In this document: one piece after another, positions 24,785 to 33,483 of the stretch
How the letters are laid out: every line of letters begins with the position of its first letter
Numbering within the stretch: the first letter of the stretch is position 1
Program-made: the position numbers and the translations under genes
The notes under the pieces: generated by a model
Told to the model about the DNA's origin: nothing
The model's input: the letters and a program-made list of their open reading frames with translations, nothing else
The model's database searches: none
NCBI GenBank assembly: GCA_038244815.1
Contig: JBBRTB010000013.1
Coordinates: 1-64,000 of the forward strand
DNA: 64,000 nt
Direction of reading: 5' to 3'
Source: DASVHS01 sp038244815
GTDB taxonomy: Bacteria; Acidobacteriota; Thermoanaerobaculia; Gp7-AA8

Positions 24785-26044
24785 ATGGTCTTCTTCAACT
24801 ATGCGACGATGCAGATGGCCGCGAAGATCGTTTACTACGGTCCGGGACTCTGCGGGAAGACCACGAACCTCCACCACATCTACGCCAGGACCTCCCCACA
24901 GAGCCGCGGCGAGATGGTCAGTCTCGAAACCGAGACCGACCGCACGCTTTTCTTCGATCTCCTGCCCATCGACGTCGGCGTGATCGGGGGTTTCAAGACC
25001 CGGCTGCAGCTCTACACCATCCCCGGCCAGGTCTTCTACAACACCACGCGCAAGCTCGTGCTCAAGGGGGTGGACGGCATCGTGTTCGTCGCCGACTCTC
25101 AAGCCGCGGCTCTGGATGCGAACGTCGGCAGCCTCAAGAATCTCCGCGAGAACCTCAGCGAGATCGGCCTGAATCTCGACGACATCCCGGTCGTCCTCCA
25201 GCTCAATAAACGCGATCTGCCCAACGCCACGAGCGTGGACACGCTGCTGGACATGCTCGATCGCGATCGCCAGCACGAATTCGTCGAAGCCATCGCCTCG
25301 AAGGGTGATGGGGTCTTCGAGACGCTCAAAGTGATCTCGAAGCTCACCCTCCGCACGCTCCGGCGCCGGATGACCGGCGAAGAGCCCGTGAAGAGCTCTG
25401 CACGGAAGCTCGGTGACGTCGCCCAGTTTCGCGTAAACAACGAAGGGAGCGCCGGGCGCGAGGCGCCGGCGCCGGCCTCGACCTCGGCCATCGGCACGAC
25501 TGCGCCCTCGCACTCCGCTCCGTCCGCGTCTGCAGCGGCAAGCGCGGCACAACCGCGGTCGCAGTCGGCACAGACGGCGGTCGAAGACATCGTCGAAGAT
25601 CTGAACGCATCCGAGGAGCTGGCGGGACTGACCGCGAGCCGAACGCAAACGCCTCCGCCTCCCGCGGCGGCCGAGCCGGACGTCGATTTCAGCGAGGACG
25701 AGAAGCCGGCGAAGGTCAATCCCGTCAAACGCGTGAAGGTGCGCTCGACGATCGACGTCATGGCCGAGCTGGAGGCCCTTCGCAAGCGCGCCACCGCGCA
25801 AAGCACGCCGAAAAAGAAGGAAGGGTCCGCCCCGTCTCAGGCCGTACCCGGCCGGGAGATCCACAAGGCGGCCGTGGTCAATATCCCGCCTCTGGTTCTT
25901 CCACAGACCCGCACGCTCAAAGTTACGTTATCCTTTGAGAACCGAGACGGCGACGTGGTCCAGGAGCAGGAGCTGACGCTCGAGCTCGAGGACACGTCCG
26001 ACGTCGACTCCGTGTCCGTGAATCTCAGAATCGATCAAACGTAG
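24785..26044 (+). CDS. MglA-type Ras-like GTPase with long C-terminal extension
   Basis: 419 residues; classical MglA is about 195. The first 200 residues carry the MglA features: MVFFNYATMQMAAKIVYYGPG, P-loop GPGLCGKTT, YTIPGQVFYN, LKGVDGIVFVADSQ and NKRD. MglA sets polarity and drives motility by switching with its GAP MglB. Residues about 205-360 are low-complexity (Ala, Ser, Pro, then Lys/Glu). The last 50 residues (LKVTLSFENRDGDVV...) look like a folded beta-strand module. No MglB or roadblock gene is adjacent. It lies 22 bp before the MltD-like gene. Confidence 0.88.
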   Translation: MVFFNYATMQMAAKIVYYGPGLCGKTTNLHHIYARTSPQSRGEMVSLETETDRTLFFDLLPIDVGVIGGFKTRLQLYTIPGQVFYNTTRKLVLKGVDGIVFVADSQAAALDANVGSLKNLRENLSEIGLNLDDIPVVLQLNKRDLPNATSVDTLLDMLDRDRQHEFVEAIASKGDGVFETLKVISKLTLRTLRRRMTGEEPVKSSARKLGDVAQFRVNNEGSAGREAPAPASTSAIGTTAPSHSAPSASAAASAAQPRSQSAQTAVEDIVEDLNASEELAGLTASRTQTPPPPAAAEPDVDFSEDEKPAKVNPVKRVKVRSTIDVMAELEALRKRATAQSTPKKKEGSAPSQAVPGREIHKAAVVNIPPLVLPQTRTLKVTLSFENRDGDVVQEQELTLELEDTSDVDSVSVNLRIDQT

Positions 26045-26066
26045 CCAGGGAAGCGAGGGGGTGGGT

Positions 26067-27413
26067 ATGAACGACATGCGACGACTGTTGCCGGCGGCTG
26101 CTTTGCTGGTCGCTGCCTGTGCCACCGTCCCCCCTCCCCACCAGACCTCGGGCCGCGGGCCTCGGGGCTCGGACTCCGATGTCGCGGTGCTGCGCGACGA
26201 TCTGCAGAGCGCGTACAACGACGTTCTTGCGCTCGAAGCCAAACCGGTCGCCGCGCCGGAAGTCGACATCGAGGCGGCAGCGTCGATCCCCATTCCCGAC
26301 CACCGCACCATTCGCAGCGCGCTCAACCTCTTCACCGGCCAGATGCACGACGACATTCAGGCGTCGCTCATCCGCTCCGCGCGCTACCGGAAGGACATCG
26401 AGGCCGCGCTGCGCGAGTACCGTCTGCCGGTGGGCCTGGCCTATCTCCCGGTGATCGAAAGCGCGTACGTGCCCACACTCACGTCGCGCTCCGGGGCGCA
26501 CGGCATCTGGCAGTTCATGCCCGAGACCGCAACCGAATACGGACTGCGCATCGACTGGTGGATCGACGAGCGCGCCGATCCGGAGAAGTCCGCGCGCGCC
26601 GCCGCCGCCTATCTCAGCGACCTCTATCGGCACTTCAACGATTGGCCGCTGGCGCTGGCCGCATACAACGCCGGGCCCGGACGCATCGATCGGGCCATGC
26701 AATCGAGCGGCGCATCGACATTCTGGGAGTTGCTCGAAGCCGGTGCCATCCCGAAAGAGACGCGCGGCTACGTGCCGACGTTCTACGCGACGCTTCTGAT
26801 CGCGAGCGATCCGGCGGCGTACGGCTTCCGGCTCGGAGAGCCCGCCGGCAGCGACGAAAAGCAGGTCGTGGTCGAAGGACCGCTATCACTTGCCTACGTC
26901 GCCGAGGTGACGGGCGTCGACAGCGACGATCTGCGGCGGATGAATCCGTCGCTGCGCCGCGCCATCGTGCCGCCGGGCCGCACTCCGGTCAATGTTCCGG
27001 CGCGGGCCGCCGCCACCATCGCCGAGCGGGCCACCACGCTCAAGAACGAAGACTCGAAGGTGGCCGTCTGCACGTTCCGGCTGCGTGAGGGCGACACGCT
27101 GAAGCACCTGGCTCGCTCGATCGGGACGAGCACCGACACGCTGCTGGCGATGAACGACCTGCGCTCAGCCAGTGCGGTCCGGGAAGGCGACGCCATCCTC
27201 CTTCCCGTCCGCGCCCGCGAGCTCTCTTCGCTCCTGGCCGGCGCCTATTACACGGTGCGCAAGGGCGATACCTTTTATTCGATCGCAAAGCACCACCGGC
27301 TGTCGGTCGCTGAACTCCGCGAGCTCAACGATCTCCCCAGCCACGCCAGGATCCATCCCGGCCAGCGCCTTCGCATCGTCGCGCCGCGCGCCGTCACCGC
27401 CGGCGGCATGTAG
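26067..27413 (+). CDS. Membrane-bound lytic murein transglycosylase D-like lipoprotein with two LysM domains
   Basis: 448 residues. The ATG at 26067 follows GAGGGGG and yields a lipoprotein signal ending LLVAAC. A GH23 domain follows (about 110-260), with catalytic Glu in PVIESAYVP and the SGAHGIWQFMPETA and LAAYNAGPGRI segments. Two LysM motifs lie at the C-terminus (FRLREGDTLKHLARS and YTVRKGDTFYSIAKHH). It cleaves peptidoglycan glycan strands at the outer membrane or septum. Tightly linked to the MglA-type gene, which may hint at a shared envelope/motility role. Confidence 0.9.
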   Translation: MNDMRRLLPAAALLVAACATVPPPHQTSGRGPRGSDSDVAVLRDDLQSAYNDVLALEAKPVAAPEVDIEAAASIPIPDHRTIRSALNLFTGQMHDDIQASLIRSARYRKDIEAALREYRLPVGLAYLPVIESAYVPTLTSRSGAHGIWQFMPETATEYGLRIDWWIDERADPEKSARAAAAYLSDLYRHFNDWPLALAAYNAGPGRIDRAMQSSGASTFWELLEAGAIPKETRGYVPTFYATLLIASDPAAYGFRLGEPAGSDEKQVVVEGPLSLAYVAEVTGVDSDDLRRMNPSLRRAIVPPGRTPVNVPARAAATIAERATTLKNEDSKVAVCTFRLREGDTLKHLARSIGTSTDTLLAMNDLRSASAVREGDAILLPVRARELSSLLAGAYYTVRKGDTFYSIAKHHRLSVAELRELNDLPSHARIHPGQRLRIVAPRAVTAGGM

Positions 27414-27420
27414 CCGAGCC

Positions 27421-27494
27421 GGTCGTCGGTCGCGGGTCACGGACGCATTTGAGCGATGAGACCCCCGTGACCCACGACCAACGACCCGCGACCC
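27421..27494. repeat. Heptad inverted array, copy A3
   Basis: GGTCGTC, GGTCGCG and GGTCACGG units (27421-27442) face CCGTGACCCACGACC and ACGACCCGCGACC (27465-27493), so a long stem can form. It lies between the MltD-like gene and ileS, both on the plus strand. Confidence 0.7.
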
Positions 27495-27497
27495 TTC

Positions 27498-27526
27498 TTG
27501 AAATGTCGCACGCTGCTTGTTAGTTT
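27498..27526 (+). promoter_or_regulatory. Possible ileS promoter
   Basis: TTGAAA (27498-27503) and TAGTTT (27521-27526) are spaced by 17 bases, and the second hexamer ends 12 bases before the ileS ATG. There is no Shine-Dalgarno and no T-box-like structure. Confidence 0.3.
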
Positions 27527-27538
27527 GGCCGGTCAACT

Positions 27539-30367
27539 ATGGCCGATGCCACCGCGACGCCCCCGAGCAGCGACTACAAGAAGACGCTGAACCTTCCGCA
27601 GACGACCTTCGCGATGAAGGCCAATCTGCCGCTGAACGAGCCGAAACGGCTCGAGCAGTGGCAGAGCATGAACCTCTACGACCTCATCCGCGAGAAGAGC
27701 GGGGGCAAGCCGAAGTTCGTGCTGCACGACGGTCCGCCGTACGCGAACGGCGAGATTCACATCGGCCACGCCCTCAACAAGATCCTCAAGGACATCATCG
27801 TGAAATCCCACACGATGATGGGTTACGACTCGCCCTACGTTCCGGGATGGGACTGCCACGGCCTTCCCATCGAGCATGCCATCGGCAAGAAGCTGGGCAT
27901 GAAGAAGCAGGACATGACCGCGGCCGAGTTCCGCCGCGCCTGCCGCGAGTTCGCCGCATCCTACGTCGACATCCAGCGCCGCGACTTCATCCGCCTCGGT
28001 GTGTTCGGCGACTGGGACCACCCGTACCTGACGATGTCCTTCAACTACGAAGCCGACATCGCCGGTGCCCTGGGCCGCTTCTTCGAAACCGGCATGGTCT
28101 ACAAGGGCCTCAAACCCGTGCACTGGTGCACGTACGACCAGAGCGCACTGGCCGAGGCGGAAGTCGAATACGGGGATCACACGTCGCCGTCGATCTACGT
28201 GCGCTTCCGCCTTACCGATGAATCGGTCCAGCAACTCGGTCTGCCGATCGAGCTGCCCGTCTACGCGATCATCTGGACGACCACGCCGTGGACGCTTCCT
28301 GCCAATCTCGCCATCGCCGTCAAGCCCGACTACGACTACGCCGTGGTCGAGCACGACGGCGTGAACTACATCGTGGCGAACGATCTCGTCGGCACGGTGA
28401 CGAAGACGTTCGGCTGGAGCGACTACAAGGTCGGGAAGATCTTCAAAGGTGCCTCACTCGAGCACCTCCACTACCGCCACGCCTTCCTTCCGCGCGAAGG
28501 CATGATCGTCCTCGGCGACTACGTGACGCTCGAGGCCGGCACCGGACTCGTGCACACGGCACCCGGTCACGGCGCCGACGACTTCAACACCGGACGCCGC
28601 TACGGGCTGGACATCTACACGCCCGTGAACCATCGAGGTGAGTTCACATCCGAGGTGCCGATGTGGGCGGGCATGCATGTGTTCAAGGCCAATCCGCTGA
28701 TCATCGAACACCTGCGCGAGCGCGGTGCCCTCGTTCACGCGGAGACGATCACGCACTCGTATCCGCATTGCTGGCGCTGCAAGCATCCGATCATCTTCCG
28801 GGCCACCGAGCAGTGGTTCATCTCCATGGACGAGACGAACCTGCGCGGCCGCGCACTCGAGCAGATTCACAAGACGAAGTGGCATCCCGCCTGGGGCGAA
28901 GAGCGCATGGCCGGCATGGTCGAGAACCGTCCGGACTGGTGCATCTCCCGCCAGCGGCTGTGGGGCGTGCCCATCACCGTTCTCTATTGCGAAAAGTGCA
29001 ACGAGTCGATCACGTGGCCCGAGTTCTTCGCGAAGGTGATGGCAACGTTCCGCGAAGAAGGCGCGGACGCCTGGTACGAGCGGCCGGCCACCGATTTCCT
29101 GCCCGACGCATACAAGTGCAGTTGCGGCAGCATCGACTTCCGCAAGGAGCTCGACATCCTCGACGTCTGGTTCGACTCCGGATGCTCGCACGTCGCCGTG
29201 CTCAAGACGCGCCCGGAACTGACCTGGCCGGCGGCGGTGTACATCGAAGGCCACGATCAGCATCGCGGCTGGTTCCAGTCGTCGCTGCTCGTCGGCACCG
29301 GCATCGAGGGGGGTGCCCCGTTCGAGCAGGTGGTGACCTGCGGCTTCGTGCTCAACGAATCGGGCGACAAGATGTCGAAGTCGCGCGGCAACGCGCTGTC
29401 GCCGCAGGACGTGCTCAAGCAGAACGGCGCGGACATCCTCCGTCTCTGGGTGGCAATCAGCGACTACAGCGACGACCTCACGTTCGGCCCGCAGATCATC
29501 ACGCGCGTATCCGAGGCGTATCGGAAGATCCGCAACACGGCGCGATTCCTTCTTGCGAACCTGAGCGACTTCAACCCAGCCACAGACGCCGTCCGGCACG
29601 ACGCCCTTCAGGACGTCGACCGCTGGGCGCTCGATCGCGCCTCCCGGGCGTTCGACCGCTGCCGTCAGGCCTACGAGAACTACGAGTTTCACCTCGTCTA
29701 TCACCGGATCCTGGAGCTCTGTACGGTCGATCTCTCGTCGATCTACATCGACGTATCGAAGGACACGATCTACATCGACTCGCCCTCATCGCACGCGCGC
29801 CGCAGCGCGCAGACGGCCATGTACGAGATCCTGCGCGGGCTCACCTCGTTCGTCGCTCCGATCCTTTCGTTCACCTCCGAAGAGATCTACGAGGCCATGC
29901 CGGGCGCGAAGGAAAAGTCGGTCCACCTCACGGAGTTCCCGCTCCTGGCAACGACGCTCAACGACGGCCAGCGCGAGGCCTGGGACCGCATCCTCCAGCT
30001 CCGCGACGCAGTGACGAAGGTCATCGAGCCTGCACGCGCCGCCAAGCAGATCGGGCAGTCGCTCGAGGCCGACATCGAGATCTACGGCGACTTCGCACCG
30101 GAAACGATCCTCGGCGACGTCAATGTCGATCTCTCGAAGATGTTCATCGTCTCGCACGTGAACTTCCGTCCGCTCTCCGAGTTCCGCGGCGAGCCGATCG
30201 AAGTGAAAGGCCTCGGAAAAGTCGGCATCGCCATGATCCCCGCGCGCGGCCGGAAGTGCGGCCGCTGCTGGAACTACCGCGAAGAGGTGACTGAGGCAGG
30301 ACAGCCGTGCGCCCGCTGCCAGGCCATTCTCGACACGCTGGCAGTGCCCGAAGAGCCGACGGTTTAG
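27539..30367 (+). CDS. ileS: Isoleucyl-tRNA synthetase
   Basis: 942 residues, normal for the bacterial type with a C-terminal zinc finger. The HIGH motif is at 74-77 (GEIHIGHALNK), KMSKS at about 611-615, and editing-domain segments (TTPWTLPAN; GHGADDF) are present. The C-terminal CGRCWNY...CARC provides the zinc ligands. It charges tRNA-Ile in the cytoplasm. A single gene between two repeat elements. Confidence 0.98.
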   Translation: MADATATPPSSDYKKTLNLPQTTFAMKANLPLNEPKRLEQWQSMNLYDLIREKSGGKPKFVLHDGPPYANGEIHIGHALNKILKDIIVKSHTMMGYDSPYVPGWDCHGLPIEHAIGKKLGMKKQDMTAAEFRRACREFAASYVDIQRRDFIRLGVFGDWDHPYLTMSFNYEADIAGALGRFFETGMVYKGLKPVHWCTYDQSALAEAEVEYGDHTSPSIYVRFRLTDESVQQLGLPIELPVYAIIWTTTPWTLPANLAIAVKPDYDYAVVEHDGVNYIVANDLVGTVTKTFGWSDYKVGKIFKGASLEHLHYRHAFLPREGMIVLGDYVTLEAGTGLVHTAPGHGADDFNTGRRYGLDIYTPVNHRGEFTSEVPMWAGMHVFKANPLIIEHLRERGALVHAETITHSYPHCWRCKHPIIFRATEQWFISMDETNLRGRALEQIHKTKWHPAWGEERMAGMVENRPDWCISRQRLWGVPITVLYCEKCNESITWPEFFAKVMATFREEGADAWYERPATDFLPDAYKCSCGSIDFRKELDILDVWFDSGCSHVAVLKTRPELTWPAAVYIEGHDQHRGWFQSSLLVGTGIEGGAPFEQVVTCGFVLNESGDKMSKSRGNALSPQDVLKQNGADILRLWVAISDYSDDLTFGPQIITRVSEAYRKIRNTARFLLANLSDFNPATDAVRHDALQDVDRWALDRASRAFDRCRQAYENYEFHLVYHRILELCTVDLSSIYIDVSKDTIYIDSPSSHARRSAQTAMYEILRGLTSFVAPILSFTSEEIYEAMPGAKEKSVHLTEFPLLATTLNDGQREAWDRILQLRDAVTKVIEPARAAKQIGQSLEADIEIYGDFAPETILGDVNVDLSKMFIVSHVNFRPLSEFRGEPIEVKGLGKVGIAMIPARGRKCGRCWNYREEVTEAGQPCARCQAILDTLAVPEEPTV

Positions 30368-30378
30368 GCATCGGATTC

Positions 30379-30410
30379 GGCACTGCACCGGCTGAAGCCG
30401 GTGCCTACAC
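30379..30410. repeat. GTGTAGG/CCGGCTTCAGCCGG repeat, copy C2
   Basis: GCACCGGCTGAAGCCGGTGC (30385-30404) is a perfect hairpin with a two-base loop, and on the minus strand it is preceded by GTGTAG. It lies just after the ileS stop. Same family as 11420-11522 and 50601-50655. Confidence 0.7.
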
Positions 30411-30461
30411 GGTCCTGCGCATGTCCTCGATCACGCACCGAATGTTACATTTCCCGCCCCG

Positions 30462-31277
30462 ATGCGATTCGCCGACCTGCATACGCACACGACCCACTCC
30501 GACGGCACGCGCTCGTCGCGCGAGGTCGTCGACGTCGCGCACGCGGCCGGCATCGGCATTCTCTCCATCAGCGACCACGACAATCTCGCCGCCTACTTCG
30601 AAAGCAAGACCTACGCGGACTCACGCGAGGTGCAGCTCATCCCCGGCGTCGAGCTGTCGTGCAGCTATGAGGGACACGACATCCACATCATGGCCTACGC
30701 CTTCGATCCACTGGACGAGCGCATCGAAGAGCGCCTGCGCTCGTTCCGGGTCACGCGCGCCGACCGCGGCAAGCGCATGGTGGCCCGGCTGGCCGAGCTC
30801 GGATACAAGGTCGATCACAAACGTGTCGAAGAGCTTTCCGCCGGCGGAGCCATGGGGCGGCCGCATGTGGCGCGCGCGCTCGTCGAAAACGGCTACGTCA
30901 AATCGGTGGCCGAGGCCTTCGACCGGCTGATCGGGGCGGGGAAGCCGGCCTATGTGCCGAAGGAGCGCTTCCAGATCGAGGAGGCCGTCGAGCTCATTCA
31001 CTCCGCCGGCGGATTGCTCTCGGTCGCCCACCCCACGCTCTATCTCGACCACGAACGGGTGGTGCCCCTGCTGCTCGACGCCGGCATCGACGCCATCGAG
31101 GTCATGCATCCGGACGTCGACCGCGCCAACCGCGAGATGTACACGAACCTGGCCCGCTTCCGCGGCAAGTTCACGACCGGCGGGTCGGACGATCACGGGA
31201 CGGTCAAGGCGAAGCAGACGCTCGGGACCGTGCTCGTGCCCGAAGCGATGATCAAGCCCATTCTGGACAGGATGTGA
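30462..31277 (+). CDS. PHP-domain phosphoesterase (RNase AM/YciV-like)
   Basis: 271 residues. The metal-binding motifs of the PHP fold are DLHTHTTHSDGT, SISDHDN, PGVELSC, AHP and GGSDDHG. Such proteins act as 3',5'-nucleoside bisphosphate phosphatases or RNA 5'-end trimming exonucleases in the cytoplasm. TACATT ends 10 bases before the ATG without a Shine-Dalgarno. The stop overlaps the GTG of the metallophosphoesterase gene. Confidence 0.87.
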   Translation: MRFADLHTHTTHSDGTRSSREVVDVAHAAGIGILSISDHDNLAAYFESKTYADSREVQLIPGVELSCSYEGHDIHIMAYAFDPLDERIEERLRSFRVTRADRGKRMVARLAELGYKVDHKRVEELSAGGAMGRPHVARALVENGYVKSVAEAFDRLIGAGKPAYVPKERFQIEEAVELIHSAGGLLSVAHPTLYLDHERVVPLLLDAGIDAIEVMHPDVDRANREMYTNLARFRGKFTTGGSDDHGTVKAKQTLGTVLVPEAMIKPILDRM

Positions 31278-32485
31278 CCGCCCACATCATCTTCCTGATC
31301 CTCGTGGCCTTCGCCCTCCTCGGCGATGCCCGGATTTTTCTCTTCATCCTGAACCGCGTGGTGTTCGGCAATCACCGGGAAGAGGAGAATCCATGGACGC
31401 CGCTGCTGTACATCGTGCCGCCGGTGCTGCTGCTCCTGACGGCGTTGTTCTGGCCGCTGCACCGATGGATCAACTGGATCGTGGAACGTCCGCTGTTCGA
31501 GCGCATGGCCCCCGATCCGATCGAGAAGCTGATCTGGATGATCCCGCTGGCGAAGATCGGCGCGGGATGGCTTCTCGGCGCCGCGTGCGTCGGGGCGTAC
31601 TGGATCGTCGACCGCATGATCCGCAACGCCCATCCCGAGCGCGTGGCCGGGGTCCATGAGAACGAGCCGGAGGTGATCCGTCTCCGCAAGGCCCACATGC
31701 CCATCGCCATCCTCCGCCGCCTCGGCGCGCACAACGATGTGTACGACATCGAGGTCTCCAGCCACGACGTCTACATCGATGATCTGCCGGCCGCATTCGA
31801 CGGCTATCGCGTGGCGTTTCTGACCGACACGCACGTGGCCGGATTCGTCCGCCGCGATTTCTACCGCCAGGTCGTCGCCGCCACGAACCGATTCGATCCC
31901 GATCTCATCCTCCTCGGCGGCGACTTCGTCACGTGGCGCCGCCACATCCCGCTGATGGCCGAGGTGCTGCTCACCGACCTTCATGCAAGGGACGGACTGC
32001 TGGCCGTCCTCGGCAATCACGACTACTGGGCGAACGGCGACGAAGTGAAAGCGGCCATGACCGCGAAGGGCGTCACGTTCATCATCAACCGCTCGCACAT
32101 ACTCCGACGCAACGGGGCGGAGCTGCCGGTCGTCGGCATCGACGAGGTCTACCGCGGCGAGCCCGATCCAGACGCCGCATTCGCCGGCGTGAAGCGCGGG
32201 CCCTGCATCGGCGTCACGCACCATCCCGACATGATCGACGGGCTGGACGGCCGCCGCATCGACCTCCTGGTCTGCGGCCACACCCACGGAGGACAGATCC
32301 GCTTTCCGTTCTTCGGACCGGTGGTCGTCCCGTCGCAGCACGAGGGGCGTTACGCGGCAGGATTTCGTCGCGTTGGCGGAGTGTTGATGTATGTGAGCCG
32401 CGGCATCGGAGCGATCCCGCCGATCCGGATTCTCTGCCGCCCCGAGGTGGCCACGTTCACGCTGCGTCGCAGCTCGCGCCGATGA
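31274..32485 (+). CDS. Membrane-anchored metallophosphoesterase (YkuE/LpxG-like)
   Basis: 403 residues. Three or four N-terminal hydrophobic segments (about 1-120) are followed by a calcineurin-like domain with FLTDTHVA, LLGGDFV, LGNHDYW, THHPD and GHTHGGQ, which bind two metals. Proteins of this layout include UDP-diacylglucosamine pyrophosphatases of lipid A synthesis, which would suit an LPS-making cell, but the substrate is not proven. The GTG start overlaps the PHP gene stop (GTGA), and its own stop overlaps queG (ATGA). Confidence 0.85.
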   Translation: MTAHIIFLILVAFALLGDARIFLFILNRVVFGNHREEENPWTPLLYIVPPVLLLLTALFWPLHRWINWIVERPLFERMAPDPIEKLIWMIPLAKIGAGWLLGAACVGAYWIVDRMIRNAHPERVAGVHENEPEVIRLRKAHMPIAILRRLGAHNDVYDIEVSSHDVYIDDLPAAFDGYRVAFLTDTHVAGFVRRDFYRQVVAATNRFDPDLILLGGDFVTWRRHIPLMAEVLLTDLHARDGLLAVLGNHDYWANGDEVKAAMTAKGVTFIINRSHILRRNGAELPVVGIDEVYRGEPDPDAAFAGVKRGPCIGVTHHPDMIDGLDGRRIDLLVCGHTHGGQIRFPFFGPVVVPSQHEGRYAAGFRRVGGVLMYVSRGIGAIPPIRILCRPEVATFTLRRSSRR

Positions 32486-33393
32486 TCACGAGACTCTCCG
32501 AAGTGTGGCCGGCCGTCAACGCGGTGGCGAAGCAGCACGGCGTTGCCTACGTCGGCGCGTCGGATCTCCGCGACGAGCACGCCGCGCTGTTCGAGGAGTG
32601 GATCGCGAACGGGCGTCACGCCACGATGGGCTATCTCGAGAAGAACGCCGCTGTCCGGCGCGACCCGGGGCAGCGATTCCCCTGGGCGAAGTCGATCATC
32701 TCCATTCTCGTCCCTTACGCGAGCGAGCGGCCGGCTGCCGCAGCCGACGCGCTCTCTCATCACCTCGCGCGCTACGCGCTCGGCGACGACTACCACGTCG
32801 TGCTCGACGGCATTCTCCGCGCGCTGGAGAACGTGGTCGAAGGAAAGAGCTGGCGCTACGTTGACACCGGACCGCTCTCAGACCGCTCGGCCGCGGCGCA
32901 GGCGGGACTCGGATGGATCGGCAGGAACGGGATGCTCATCCACGAGCAGCACGGCTCGTACTTTTTCATCGGCACGCTGCTGACGTCGCTCGAAAACGAC
33001 ATCGGCGGCGGCGAGGTCACCGATCGCTGCGGCGCCTGCACGCGATGCGTAGACGCCTGTCCCACCGCCGCCATCCTCCCGAACCGCACCGTCGCCTCAG
33101 AGCGATGCATCAGCTACGCGACGATCGAGCATCGCGGTCCGCTGCCGCCGCAGATGCATCTCGACGGCAACGTCTTCGGCTGCGACATCTGCCAGGAAGT
33201 CTGCCCCTGGAACGAAGCACCGCTCGATCAGCACCCGGCCTTCATCGCACGCGACGAGTACCGCGCCACGCCGGTCACCGACCTCCTCCGCTTCGAACAG
33301 TCCGATTTCTCGCGCCTGTTCGCGAAGAGCGCCATCAAGCGAGCGAGGCTGGATGGGATGAAGCGGAATGTCATGGAGATCGTGAAGGCGTGA
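32482..33393 (+). CDS. queG: Epoxyqueuosine reductase QueG
   Basis: 303 residues, a short form without the C-terminal HEAT repeats of some homologues. It uses cobalamin and two [4Fe-4S] clusters to reduce epoxyqueuosine in tRNA. The cluster ligands are CGACTRCVDACP and CDICQEVCPWN; the GWIGRNGMLI segment belongs to the cobalamin-binding domain. The third gene of a coupled unit with the PHP and metallophosphoesterase genes. QueD is encoded at 11047. Confidence 0.93.
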   Translation: MITRLSEVWPAVNAVAKQHGVAYVGASDLRDEHAALFEEWIANGRHATMGYLEKNAAVRRDPGQRFPWAKSIISILVPYASERPAAAADALSHHLARYALGDDYHVVLDGILRALENVVEGKSWRYVDTGPLSDRSAAAQAGLGWIGRNGMLIHEQHGSYFFIGTLLTSLENDIGGGEVTDRCGACTRCVDACPTAAILPNRTVASERCISYATIEHRGPLPPQMHLDGNVFGCDICQEVCPWNEAPLDQHPAFIARDEYRATPVTDLLRFEQSDFSRLFAKSAIKRARLDGMKRNVMEIVKA

Positions 33394-33394
33394 C

Positions 33395-33482
33395 GGTCGT
33401 GGGTCGTAGGTCGTGGGTCGTGGGTCGTCGGTCACGGGCGCCCTCAAGCTTCGAAGCCCACACGACCCACGACCCACGACCT
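33395..33482. repeat. Heptad inverted array, copy A4 (convergent gap)
   Basis: The left arm is a run of six GGTCGTN-type heptads (33395-33435), and the right arm is CACGACCCACGACCCACGACC (33461-33481). The apex contains CTTCGAAGCCC. It exactly fills the gap between queG and the convergent PilZ gene. It is the clearest copy of the family. Confidence 0.8.
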
Positions 33483-33483
33483 C

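Noticed and set aside
27414..27538. T-box riboswitch before ileS
   Set aside because: The leader holds only the heptad hairpin. There is no T-box sequence and no antiterminator/terminator pair.
33395..33482. CRISPR array at the GGTCGTG repeats
   Set aside because: Units are only seven bases with no spacers, and the second half is the inverted complement of the first.
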